A stretch of DNA of 27,321 bases from Phytophthora quininea (taxonomy: Eukaryota > Oomycota > Peronosporomycetes > Peronosporales > Peronosporaceae): the NCBI GenBank assembly GCA_011947345.1, contig JAAVTG010000445.1, forward strand, positions 1 to 27,321, given 5' to 3'. The notes beneath the pieces were generated by a model. It saw only the letters and a program-made list of their open reading frames with translations, was not told the DNA's origin and ran no database searches. Positions 8,519 to 18,599 of this stretch are shown one piece after another; the first letter of the stretch is position 1, and the number at the start of each line of letters is the position of its first letter. The position numbers were made by a program, and so were the translations under genes.

Positions 8519-10663
8519 TTATGCTAGTCGTTGCCGTTTTGCTGCTGACGTTGAAGACGCACGAGCTCGTTGTTGGGTCTCGCGAACCAAGCGAAGAACG
8601 GTAGTCACTGAAAGCTCGGCAACGCGCCGTTTTCTCTTTGCAGGAGTAACCTGCAAATGTTTCATCCCAACGCGAAAAATGTCTGCCGCCTGCTGCTCTG
8701 ACATTTTGCAGAGACTGACAATCCAGTCGACTCTGCAGCGCTTTTAATGTGCCGAATCATTACAGCCCAATCCGAGAACGTTTTGTGTAGAGATTTGTTT
8801 GGTAAATCGTGGGTTCTAACAGTTTTGAGAGGAGGGTATTTGCTATGGCCGTCTTCAAACCACCAGAGTTTCCACGCTCCAAAGGGTCCGGTTTTTGGAA
8901 ATTCAAAAGTCTTTGGTAGGAGATGGAATTTGCCATCGTAATAATGAACCATTTGCCGATTTTGCATACCCTCGTCGTGATGTCGTTCAGGTTCATGCGG
9001 CTGTGTCATTCCAGCACGCAGAAGTAGTTTTTCTATTGTAGATTCAAGCTGGGCTTTGATAATATTTCCGGCAGCAATGCCCTTCTCCTCGATTAGCTTG
9101 CCAATTCCGTCCAACAACACGGGCGGCAAGTTATCGATAGATTTTTGCATGGTCAATAGCTGTTTATAAAGCTCAACATGTGGTGGGATCCCAGTTGGAT
9201 TCATCAATAGCGACGCTTCCGTCAAGAGTTTTGCTCGGAGCTGGTCCATTTTGTCATCGCTTCGAAATAAGTACGTGGAGAGCAACGGGTGCGCAGCAGG
9301 CAATGTATCTCTAAGGACATTTGCGTGAAAAATGAGCGATGCCACACAAAGCTTGAGAATGTCTTGAAGACGGTTATCTGCTCGCAATGCCGGAAACATC
9401 TCGGCAACGCATTTGATAACATCGGCGTCCTGGCTGCTTTTAAAATGGGGCGGTAGCGCTGAAAATTCTGCACGATTAAGGGAAGACCTGCAACAACTCG
9501 TCCAAGGTACTGGTCTCCCGCCGATTCATAACGAATATATCGGTCTTGGACACCACCCAATGACCATCCAACGCGTAGACAGACAATTGCAATTGAGGGC
9601 CCTCCAGTCGTTCCACTACAGGCAAAAGTTGCAACCCCTTTGCGTATAGAGTGTGTCCCGTAGTGATGGAGACCAGATTTCCCCGCGATGAGCTGTCGGA
9701 GTGCTGTACCAAAACGCGACTTCTGTTGCGATCCAGGAAAAAGTGGCCCCGATTTTTGGGTAGGCCGACAAGCCAAACAAATTGCAAGCGAAGTGACCCA
9801 GCAAGTTGTTGGGCTAAACGGGTTTGAATACATATGTCGGGGGTCTTTTAGGCCATTTTTTCCCTCTTGATTCGTCTTGGATTTATGCATAACACACCCC
9901 ACACTGTCGTTATGAGCGCTCAAGTGCACCGTGCAGATAGTTTGGACAGATTCCGATCGACACATAAGGTTCCATTGAGTAGCCAAAAGAAATGAGCGAA
10001 TCCACCGTCTTGCCGCAATAGTGTTGACTTGCAGAGCTCCTGGTAAAGTGAGAAAGGCAGTGGATCCTTGCCAGACTCTCGCGGTGCACCGGCTTGGTAC
10101 TGTGCCGCTTGCAGCCGCTTCAACCCGGAAAAAACGTCGACAAGCTCTTATCGTACGCTGAGGGGATTGGGAGCTGCTTCTGACGGTACATGTCCTTCAG
10201 TGCGCTTCGGTAACCATTGAGCACGCTAATCCCAACCATTTTACGCTTTTCCACTAAAAACTCCTCAAAGCCGCGAGCCGTGAAGCGGCCGAGATCAATC
10301 TGACCCCACTTGTCATGATAGTGGCGAGCCTCGCTAGCTTTGGCTGCGATAATCCATCGCGATATGGCTCGAAGACTCCTGCATATGCATCTTAGTTTCT
10401 TTTGATATGCAAGCATTCCGCACATCTTGTGCAGTCACCTCATTCGTAGTCGCCACTTCCGAAGCATGTTGTGCTGCCGCCACGTCATCGTCGCTCGCTC
10501 TGGCCACGTCGACCACCGAAACGGGCCCAATCCCGTTCCCAGCAGGAAGTAAAGTAGTCTCTGTCCCTGTCGCTACTACAGCGTCCCCGTGGGCTTCAAG
10601 AGCTGTCGGTTTGTCTCGTCGCTCTGAGTAGATGTCAAATCTGCATAATGCGCCGCGATGCAT
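8519..10663 (-). CDS. Crypton transposon tyrosine recombinase (CryptonS-like)
   Basis: DNA transposon that inserts by site-specific recombination using a tyrosine recombinase. Parts in order from the N-terminus: low-complexity Ala/Thr/Ser region (to about 10430; possible extension to about 10840); SAM-like core-binding domain (RSLRAISRWIIAAK, VGISVLNGYRSALKDMYR) at 10425-10130; GLKRLQAAQYQAG and GKDPLPFSLYQELC; catalytic domain 9986-9500 with first Arg in NLMCRSESV, DPRHMYSNP, LFPGSQQ, HSIRKG (His and second Arg) and GWSLGGVQDRYIRYE (nucleophilic Tyr). A C-terminal region follows (LPPHFKSSQ, FPALRADN, LASLIFH-like, WWFEDGHSKYPPL) and ends QRLA at 8519. Breaks: one base missing at 10129-10134, near 9995, 9480-9482 and 8742-8745, plus one unresolved frame change near 10420. 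All catalytic residues are kept and no stop is needed otherwise, so the element is young. Confidence 0.85.
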
Positions 10664-11237
10664 CGCCCAGAAGCATCATTGGACCTGGCAGCAGCATTTC
10701 TAGTGGATCTCTCGGCGACTTGGACGTCACTTGCGGCCGGAGGCTTCTCTTGAGGAGCTGTAGTAGCAACACAAACAGAGTGGGGAGAACGGGCGGACTG
10801 TCGGGTCGATGCGTCGCTTGTACTACTACGCCCAATGCTTCACTCTTTACTTGAACGCATCAGTGTGCTATCTCTGTGAGCTTGCCGGCGTAGGATCTTG
10901 TTGCTACGAAACACACAACAATCGCTTGCCAAAGTGCCCAATACAAATACTGAGTCATTTGCCCCTAACTATTTTGTATGACAGCAAAAACATCGGTCGA
11001 TTTTCCTACGTTTCCATACAAACTCGAAGATATTGGCTACGAAACAGCGACAATCATCCACTAACACTAATTGTTGTGGTTATTGTACTGCAAAAAGGAG
11101 GCTGTCTGATGAGCTTTTGAATAGGAACGTACAACAGCGACTTTGGTTTAGTTTTCAAGAAAAGGCGAGTAGAGATTGGGTGGCCGTCGAACATTATTGT
11201 AGATTGAATATCTTAATGAATGTGTAATTTTATATGT
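10664..11237. other. Crypton 5' flank
   Basis: On the minus strand 10664-10840 stays open in one frame with Ser/Ala/Thr-rich sequence (SDASTRQSARSPHSV, then PPAASDVQVAERSTRNAAAR), so it may encode the disordered N-terminus of the Crypton protein. From 10860 to the tRNA nothing is recognised. Confidence 0.4.
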
Positions 11238-11310
11238 GCTCGCGTGGCCCAATGGATACGGCGCTGCCCTCCTAAGGCAGAGATTGCGGGTTCAAGTCCC
11301 GCCGTGAGTA
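11238..11310 (+). tRNA. tRNA-Arg (anticodon CCT)
   Basis: A 73-nt cloverleaf. Acceptor GCTCGCG pairs with CGTGAGT, including G-T pairs. The D arm is GCC..GGC. The anticodon stem is CTGCC/GGCAG with 7-nt loop CTCCTAA, giving anticodon CCT (reads AGG). The variable loop is AGATT, the T arm GCGGG-TTCAAGT-CCCGC, and the discriminator A. There is no intron. The internal A box (TGGCCCAATGG) and B box (GGTTCAAGTCC) needed for RNA polymerase III are intact, and a T-run terminator follows. Confidence 0.95.
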
Positions 11311-11315
11311 ATTAC

Positions 11316-11320
11316 TTTTT
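11316..11320 (+). terminator. RNA polymerase III terminator of tRNA-Arg
   Basis: TTTTT run starting 6 nt after the last tRNA base, the usual Pol III stop signal. Confidence 0.8.
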
Positions 11321-12226
11321 CCGGTTTTCGAAGGCTGTCCTGGTTCTCTTGACGTGAGAATGCAGGTCAAACGTAACACAAATAGTATTGATATACAGTA
11401 TGAGTAGAATGATATTTGGGGGAGTTTAACCTTGCCATAGAAGCTAATTACTGTGTTACTTGTATTCGTTAATGCACACCCATTGATACACATGAACGCA
11501 TATGTATGCGCATAAGGAACTATGTAAGCGAGTGGTTTGACTTTCACGGGCGATGCGGGTGGCATAATCCAACACGAATTTATTACAGCACCCCGAACGG
11601 CATCTGAATATAAAATTACCCGCACAAAACTAGCAGCATTGTCGAGTCTCAATATAAGAGGAAAACGTCATAAAAACGAAAAGGCCATTTAAATCGGAAA
11701 AATGTAAGCGAATGTGTGCGTGCGTGAGTGAGTGCGTGAGTGAGTGAGAGTATTGAGTAGTCCTTCGTCAGGGTTCGAGTTATATGGTAGAGACCGGGTC
11801 GCTCGGTGAGGTAGCACGATGTCTGATTAGAGGGATCGCTTTTCGAGAGCAAGAAGGCAACTTTTTCGCCTCGGGTACGTTTGCTCAATCTCCACTAGCT
11901 GAACAGCTGCCCGTCCTAGGGGTGAAGCGCATGTTCTCGCGAAATTTTGATGCTAGTCGATCTCACCACCTTCATTTCGCCTCATTTCGAAGAAGTCTAG
12001 CTGCCCCCACCCCCGCCACCGTTCCGCATCAATCTCCTGTAATGTCGCCTCCACGACGATGCCATCAAGCCGATCACGCAACGGGAGGCATCGTGCTGTC
12101 TCACGACGAACAGCTTCCGAGTCTTTCCTGATATTGCATGATCTAGAAGACGAGAAGGTTAGCAGGAGCAAAACGCAAATTCGCTGCCGGACGGGGGTAT
12201 GCTGTCACACGCTTGTGCGGGCAGAA
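11321..12226. other. Non-coding spacer with a GTGA-type microsatellite
   Basis: No gene recognised. The only clear structure is the short GTGA/GTGC tract at 11713-11749. Open frames here show no domain and no Met-led coding pattern. Confidence 0.5.
11713..11749. repeat. Imperfect (GTGA/GTGC)n microsatellite
   Basis: Alternating GTGTGCGTGCGTGAGTGAGT-type units ending in GTGAGTGAGAG. Confidence 0.75.
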
Positions 12227-12320
12227 TCGTACGACTTGGGTGTGCGTACATGTTTGTGCGTACAAGTCATACGACTCGACCGTGTGCGTACATGTTTGTG
12301 CGTACAATCGTACGACTCGT
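12227..12320. repeat. Tandem repeat of about 40-41 bp, 2.3 copies
   Basis: The unit starts TCGTACGACT at 12227, 12267 (TCATACGACT) and 12308, each followed by GTGTGCGTACATGTTTGTG CGTACAA. The unit contains short internal inversions (TGTGCGTACA). A related sequence occurs singly at 20301-20320. Confidence 0.75.
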
Positions 12321-12329
12321 GTGTATTTA

Positions 12330-13079
12330 AGCCAGTGTGTGGAAGAGGGCGGTGGGTGCATTTTTTATGGCGACGCGTTTCTATTCAGAACTGGCTACAA
12401 GGACAAGAACAGGAGATTTAGTGGACAGGAACGCAGGACAGAGAGTGCCAGTAAAAGCAGCTAGCACTAACTGAATCACACTCACTTTTCATTTTCCAAT
12501 CTCGACCACAAGTCCTTCTTCCACTCAAACACAAAACCAACTTCCTTATCGTTGAAGGCGAGGTGACGCTGCCCACCCCGTGCTGGACACGCATCCATTA
12601 GTCAGAGATATCCACGCCCGTGTTTGCACCCTCTGATCCTTACCGCAGTTCTCGCTCCCCTTATACTTTGCGCGCCGCGAGTTGTGTCCGCACGATTTGA
12701 GGTTTTAGGTTTTAGAAGTCAACAGCTCAGTCGCGTAATATATCGTACGTTACTGACTGATTGTCGCTGAGCGAAAACTGATCTATATCTGCCCAATCAT
12801 CTTTCATAGTATGACTGTACGCGGAACGTTTTGATCGTTGCAGCCGCGGAAGAAGGCGCCCTAAACAGTCCGAATGATTGCGCTGGATAACGCCAATCCC
12901 GTGTATGCAGAGATAGCCGCGATTATCGCCGATAGAAGGCACTTCGCCGTGGGCGAGCCCGGCTGGTGGGACTGGATACGGGTGACGGCATTTCAAAGAC
13001 TCCCCAAGCACAGCAGAGGAGACAAAACTTGAAAGGTGATAAAAATGAAGCAGTACACGAATGAAGAAAAACTATTAAA
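12330..13079. other. Spacer, nothing recognised
   Basis: Open frames on both strands of up to about 94 codons, without any motif I can place. A plus-strand stretch at about 12880-13030 (VGEPGWWDWIRVTAFQ) has a protein-like look but no family assignment. Confidence 0.35.
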
Positions 13080-13860
13080 AGAGAACTAGGAGATGCTGGT
13101 ATCTACAATTGCGACACAAGTCCTCGGCAACGTTGACTCTGAGCAGAGCAAGAACAAGGTAATGTACAATTTCATAGCTGTTCAGTGAAACTAGTAGCGA
13201 ACTGTGTTTTTAAACATTTAACTGAATTGTGACAGAAATACAACAAAGGCATTAATCGCACTGGCAATATTCCACCTCCTGTTGTGCCGCCATGCTTCTC
13301 ACTTGTGCAGAAGATGGGGGAGGAGGGGCAAGGAAGGCATGCGGCCTGCGCCGCTCGTCTTGGTATGCTCTGGCACCGCCACTAATGAATAGCCAGTCGA
13401 ACCTGCTGCGACAGTGGCTTCAGTAGCTCCTGATCGTGTCAGCAATAGTAGTACTGCGCAGCACCGTTCACGCGGTTGACGATCCCTATTCAGCGCTGTA
13501 GCGGGTGCAAAATAAAATATATGAACGCAGGGGGAGCATGATGCTGAAGGGATGCAATCCTTCTCAGAAGGTATAGCGGATATTGCACACCACCAAATGC
13601 GGAAATGCCTGGCGGAGCAACAACAGCACCAAACAGAAATCACCTCTCAGCTTTTCGATCAACAGCAACTTCAGGCACATCAATGCAGCAAATGCTGGAC
13701 CAGTTAGTAAAGATCAATGGCAAGCTAAGCGTTGACAATTGACATGAAATCATCACGCTATGCAACGGTAATATCTCGGAAGTGCTTCGAATTATCGGAA
13801 TCGGAGCTGGCAAGTGGCGTATCGCCAAGTTTACGGTATTCTTCCATTGCAGTGTCATCT
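13080..13860 (+). pseudogene. Possible Myb/SANT-like transposon ORF remnant
   Basis: Disconnected plus-strand segments look like the accessory DNA-binding protein of Harbinger elements. One at about 13090-13155 resembles the first helix of a Myb_DNA-bind_3 domain (EMLVSTIATQVLGNVDSEQS). A GT..AG interval runs to about 13240. A Gln-rich stretch near 13600-13690 (LAEQQQHQTEITSQLFDQQQ) follows. The region is convergent with the Harbinger nuclease remnant starting at 13862. Many stops; weak call. Confidence 0.25.
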
Positions 13861-13861
13861 A

Positions 13862-14670
13862 CGAGTAGCTGACACTAGTGTGAAGAACGGCAGTTGGAGT
13901 AATTATGTAGCATGCTTTACCCACTGTTTTCTTACCCATAACTGTAGTTAATCATTGAAATCTACCTTTTCATCTGCCAAATGCCCGCTCCACTGTCGTT
14001 CTGGTGCTTGAGTACTTAAAGTTAAAGTCCTTCTGCTGTTATGAAAGACATCCGCCTTCTTCATACGATAAACAAGGAGTCACTAACCCCGAGAAAAGCG
14101 AATAACCAGAATTACCCAGCAGATGCGTTTCGATCAGCATCGTCGAACAATATTGACTATTTTTTTAAAGTGTATATTTCCACATTTTTATCCGACCATG
14201 AGGCAGGAATCGTATTAACCCTCATGGACTTCAAATCGGCATCGACGATAGCCTGGATATTGCATAGCAGGATAACACTTTCTGCAAATAGAAGCCTTTG
14301 AAATCTTCGGGGCACTGAATTGAAATGAGGCAATTGTCGACTGCTCCTGTCACACCAGGAATGCCGTTTTTCCTTTTGAAATGTGCCTCAATATCCCTCC
14401 GTCCTTGCAGGCTTGACGGGAATCGTCCTACTGTGACGATGCAACTCGTTGTTTTGGGGCTCAGCGACACTTCTGGAACCGCGCTAGTTGAAGAGCCAAG
14501 AAATGGGCGGTGATTGGTTGAAACACCATTATCAAGTAATCTGATTGGACCAAAAGCGGAGACTGATGCCAGGACAGAGTGTACCAGGAAATTAGTACCA
14601 TTTGGGAACTAGACTGCGATCTTTGCCGAAGAGCCATATCCTGCGAAGGGTCGCTGAGTTTGCAAGACAA
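13862..14670 (-). pseudogene. Harbinger (PIF-type) DDE nuclease remnant 1
   Basis: Minus-strand transposase of a Harbinger DNA transposon. The clear block at 14400-14280 reads IEAHFKRKNGIPGVTGAVDN, LISIQCPEDFKGFYLQK. After one missing base at the TTT 14279-14281 it continues NIQAIVDADLKSMRVN, giving the first part of the RNase-H fold with Asp. Near 14010-13950 comes SSTRTTVERAFGR, which holds the final catalytic Glu in the usual NxxxSxxRxxVExAFG setting. Stops at 13970-13972 and 13952-13954 (both TGA) and a poorly aligned middle show it is dead. 14470-14670 is only loosely connected upstream sequence. Confidence 0.75.
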
Positions 14671-14699
14671 GGGTGAAGTTGCTCGATGAGGGGTCTATA

Positions 14700-15720
14700 C
14701 TTAGTTCAAGACTAATTAGGGTGTAGCCAACTTTTAGGCAAAAACATAAACATAAATAAGAGTTCAATTTGCCTCCAAGTCCTCAAGTGTCTTTCGGGCC
14801 AAGCTTCCAGGCCTCCGCGCGAGGAGCCCCGCGGACGAGAGCAAGGAGGTCTTCGTCGGTCGTCGTCGGGACTCTCGCCTGTTTCAAGTCAAGTTAGGCG
14901 AGGGATCCTGGGGTGCCCGCGCGCCCCGGGTGAACGAGCCTGTTCCATATCCTAGTTGGCTTGCTCTCCTCGCGGCGGCGTTCCATTTCATATTCCTGGG
15001 AGTTGGACGGTTCAAGGTCCCGTCCCAAGACTCTCCTCGGCCCAGGACCTGTGTGAAGCGGTACGACTGCGCCTGAACTCGAAAAGTCCTCTGCGTTAGA
15101 GGCTGGCGCGCGTGTAAAACGTCTGAGCTCCGGGACCCTGCCAAGCACCTCGGGACCAACCGCTCATTTGTGCTTGGTGCTTCTGCCCTCGGTTCCCGGG
15201 CATAGTAAAGAATAAGGAGCCCCTGCGTGTTCAACTTGGGTCAAGAACTCTTATATATTGTTGGTTATTTCTCTGTTCCTCCTCTTCCCGGTCGTCGATC
15301 TACAAGTCCGGACGAAGAGCAAGGGCCCAAGGACCGACACGCAACGACACAAGACGCTTAAGAACCACAGACATCAAGACAAGCTTACCTGGACTGTGCA
15401 AGCGGGGCGAAACGAAAGATAAACGATCCTCAAGGGGATTCAGCACAAGGACCACACGCCATCCCGGAGAAGCTCTCGCGAGCTTTCCTGGGAGTGACCC
15501 CGTCTGAGGCCTTACACTCCGCGTTCAAGACCTCTTCTGGCAGCCGACTGTACGCCCTGGGCGACAAAAGGACTCACCGCCTTCACCACACTACCTCGGG
15601 CGGCAACACCACCAGAAACGCTGTCAACTCATCAGCAGCTTCAAATAAAACGGACTCGTTCGGTAACTCCCTGACGTCACCAGGAAATACAAAACGACAG
15701 TACCCTTAGCAAAGCTGTGC
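14700..15720. other. GC-rich non-coding block, possibly a solo LTR
   Basis: This stretch is clearly more GC-rich than its neighbours. It has a TATATA box at about 15250, Cys/Pro-poor low-coding sequence and no protein motif. It begins near TGTAGCCAAC (about 14720). A long-terminal-repeat identity is possible but no matching 3' end, primer-binding site or target duplication was found. A 7-bp stem hairpin (CTCGCCT..AGGCGAG) lies at about 14875-14903. Confidence 0.25.
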
Positions 15721-16280
15721 TTCCGACATAGTTATGCTAAACTCGAAGTTGCGAGCTCGCAACAAACGTACGAGCGCCAAAACTGTGACCTTGCTGCAAT
15801 GTACACTGTTGATGAACCATAAAATGGTGTTAAAATCCGTGGCAGTGGTCCGTGGGCATCTGCGACTTAGGAGACCCTGTTGTCTGTGCTGCCACATTCT
15901 AAGCGGCAGCAAGAGTAGCGCTACACCCACACAAAGCTGCCGCAGCTTCCGTCGAGCCCATTGCGATGTTTCGTGCTTAACCAGACGGGGATATTTAACT
16001 AAGTCTTAGACCTCATTAACCGGTAACCAGACGAAGGGGCCTATGTAGCCAATCAGAAGATAGTCGCATTTTGAGCCGACTTAACTCCACTGGACCAAAA
16101 CGTAAAACAAAGACGCTCTTAGACATGGATTAGGGGTTCTTACGACGCGATGCAGAATAAATATTAAAAACCCTTGCGATCTCATTGACCGAGATCACCA
16201 TTCTTGAAGAATCAAATATCACGTTACTGTCCTCCTCCTCGCGAGGAGGAGGAGGAGGATGGCTAGATCTGTGTAGGATG
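15721..16280. other. Spacer with palindromic elements
   Basis: No gene recognised. It holds a small hairpin GATCTC-7 nt-GAGATC around 16169-16187 next to an AATAAATATTAAAA tract, and the 22-bp palindrome listed separately. Confidence 0.4.
16231..16252. repeat. Perfect 22-bp palindrome
   Basis: CCTCCTCCTC then GCGAGGAGGAGG is self-complementary around a central CGCG and runs on into GAGGAG repeats. It can form a cruciform. Confidence 0.85.
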
Positions 16281-16489
16281 GGATCTTATTGGCTCATCGA
16301 TGCCTCATTCTACAAGTGATTATGCAGATTTCTGCAGTGGAGCAAAAAGGCGTCGTCCAAGCGCGCTCGCCACCTCTGCACGTCCAAGCGAAACGAGCAG
16401 CGACACTCCCAGGATCACATGAAGTAGGAGCGAGTCGCCAGGGAGGAGCACGCAGAAGACACAGCTGCGGATTAGGTCGCCGTCAGAGA

Positions 16490-17330
16490 TCACAACCATG
16501 CTCCACCATCGCCACCAGAGAACGCGCAAAACGAGGGACGACAGCGTAATCGCTTGCAGATGGAAGCTTCTTCAGTGATATTGCAACAGAGCGCTGGAGT
16601 TGTAGCAACGTCTACGACGCATCCAGATTCCCGGACCCATGGCCCTCACGGCGGACAGTCTAAAAGCACTTCTGGCACAGTGGTAATGGTTATGGCGACC
16701 GTCCAACCAGGCGACGCCGTTTTGAATCAGCGCAAGCTTGTGACTGCCAAACCCCCACGCAGTTTTCGTCTTGGTGTGGCCGCGGTTGTTCCTGCGGGTG
16801 CCGAGGCGACGAGACCCCATCGCTGTTGCCCCTCCCTACGCCTATCGAGCAATTCCAATTGCCCGCTGGAAGGACAAGTCTGCGTAGTTCCATGCACGCA
16901 CAGCGTTTGCCTGTTATTCCATCGACTGCAAGAGTAAATGCGACGAGCAAGAGTAATACCAATAGGACTCAACCCTCCGATGTAGATAAACCAGGTGAAC
17001 GACTGCGCGTCGCTGGAAGAAGAAGAGGAGGCACTCCTTCTCGAATATTGGGAGCAACATGTAGTGGAGTATAGGACAACGTGCAAGGCAGACTTCTACA
17101 GAAAGGTGGCTGGTCAAATTGAACACGAGGATGCGGACCAGATACGATCGAAATGTTCTGACATCGAGAGGCGCTACAAGGTAATGCATAGCTAACCAAC
17201 TACAACGGGATTTGGCGTTGATGAAGGAGAAAGGTGAATGCTTCGGGAGTGGGTAGAAAAGTTCTCGTACTACGAGCCAAAACTCTTCGAGGAATAGCGA
17301 AATATTCAGTGGCTTCAGTGTTGGCACGTA
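16490..17330 (+). pseudogene. Transposon-borne Myb/SANT-like DNA-binding protein, broken
   Basis: The recognisable core at 16995-17193 reads EEEEEALLLEYWEQHVVEYR, KADFYRKVAGQI, ADQIRSKCSDIERRYKVM, which fits a Myb/SANT- or MADF-like domain with its Trp and basic third helix. After a TAA the same frame continues TTTGFGVDEGER and REWVEKFSYYEPKLFEE, a downstream block commonly seen in these transposon ORFs. Upstream, 16490-16990 is Pro/Ser/Thr-rich (APPSPPENAQNEGR, NTNRTQPSDVDKPGE) and in changing frames. Harbinger elements usually carry such a partner for their nuclease, and two nuclease remnants flank it. The link to either one is inference. Confidence 0.45.
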
Positions 17331-17376
17331 TGGGAAAAACAGCCCAACGAAGTGAATGGGCCAAAGCAGCGCAAAC

Positions 17377-18485
17377 TCAAACGACAACGGAAATTTGGAG
17401 GCCCGACGGTACATTGACGGGCTACCAGCGTTGGACGGTGTACAGAAGTACCACCCAAACCTTGAATTTGTTTCATGCTGGTTGGCCTCAAGATCGGCAA
17501 TGTCCACTCGAAAAGTGCCCAACTACCACAGAGACGATCGAGCACATATTGTGAGAGTGTGGACGAGCCCAATTAGTCTGGGAAACTTGGATATCAAAAT
17601 GGTTAGGTCACTTCCCTCACCCAATTGGAATTCAGCAACTATTGCCAGCGATAGCGTCTAGAAGAGCACCACAAACCTCGATGGACTTTTTCAGTTTTCC
17701 AGAGCGAGTATTTCCGAATGGAGTATGGAACATGACAACGAGATGGCAACACTATGGATGATTTGGACAACATGCATTCAATGTATGCTGTGGAGAATTA
17801 GGAACGCACTCGTGTTTAATGAAAAATATTACAGGATCAACGGTTTTGGCAATTGGTTCGAGGAGCAGCGGACTTCCAAACCCAGGCTATCATCCGAGCA
17901 TGGATGCCCCAATCTAATAAAACGGAAACTGGATGGATACTAGCTCAGTGCTACGCATTCCTCAAGAAGATCGAACCGTCAGATAAACCTGTGGTTTTGC
18001 GACAATGGCAAGTACTCTTAATATGTAGGCGGATCCCGGAGAACAACAACTGGATTGGGGGCTGGATAATCATAGATGACAGCTCCGCAATTAGGGCGGT
18101 GGAGACGTACCAAGAACCCGCGAATCTACCGTTGAAAGCAATGGTGAAAAGTATTCTCACAGATGCGATGATGAAGAAGAAGAAGCAACAAGCACTATTG
18201 AGCAGGGTGCATCGGCAAATAACGACAGCCAGGTACATAACACCGAAAACACTGCCAACGGAAGAACAAATGAAGATCAGCGGACAGTTAAATTCTTCCA
18301 AATGGATACAAGGTCGAACGACAGAAAATACTGCAGCGAATTCACTGTTGAAGTATGCCGAACATAAGAGATTCAGTATAGCAGCAGGTTACAGCGAACT
18401 GTATAGCCAACTCGATCAGAAGCTCCGGAAAGGGAAGAAAACACATTCAAGTCTAAGTGCTAGGGCCTCGAAGAGCATAAGGTAA
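17377..18485 (+). pseudogene. LINE (non-LTR retrotransposon) ORF2 3' end with zf-RVT domain
   Basis: The C-terminal end of a LINE reverse-transcriptase polyprotein; the RT itself is absent. It starts near GTLTGYQRWTVYRSTTQTLN and has the zinc-binding zf-RVT pattern CPLEKCPTTTETIEHIL (stop) ECGRAQLVWETW, i.e. CxxxC..H..C. A frame change leads to TLWMIWTTCIQCMLWRIRNA LVF at 17725-17870, the Trp-rich helix typical of the LINE C-terminus. One base missing near 17860 leads into a 211-codon open frame to 18485 (AIIRAWMPQSNKTETGWILA, GGWIIIDDSSAIRAVETYQE) ending in a Lys/Ser-rich tail. 5'-truncated, as is usual for LINE copies. The tail is not a domain I can name. Confidence 0.65.
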
Positions 18486-18599
18486 AGCCTCCAGCGATAT
18501 CAGGATTCTATAAGTTAGGTAGACTAACGTACATAGATAACATCTGAACCACGTCTTGGACATCGTGTGCTCGATCGCAGTGGGTTGTGTGGAAAGCAG

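Noticed and set aside
11272..11888. Minus-strand open frames over and beside the tRNA
   Set aside because: They overlap the tRNA or microsatellite and lack domains.
16727..17522. Minus-strand open frames up to 202 codons
   Set aside because: They overlap the plus-strand Myb/SANT-like core and the LINE zf-RVT start and have no motif of their own.
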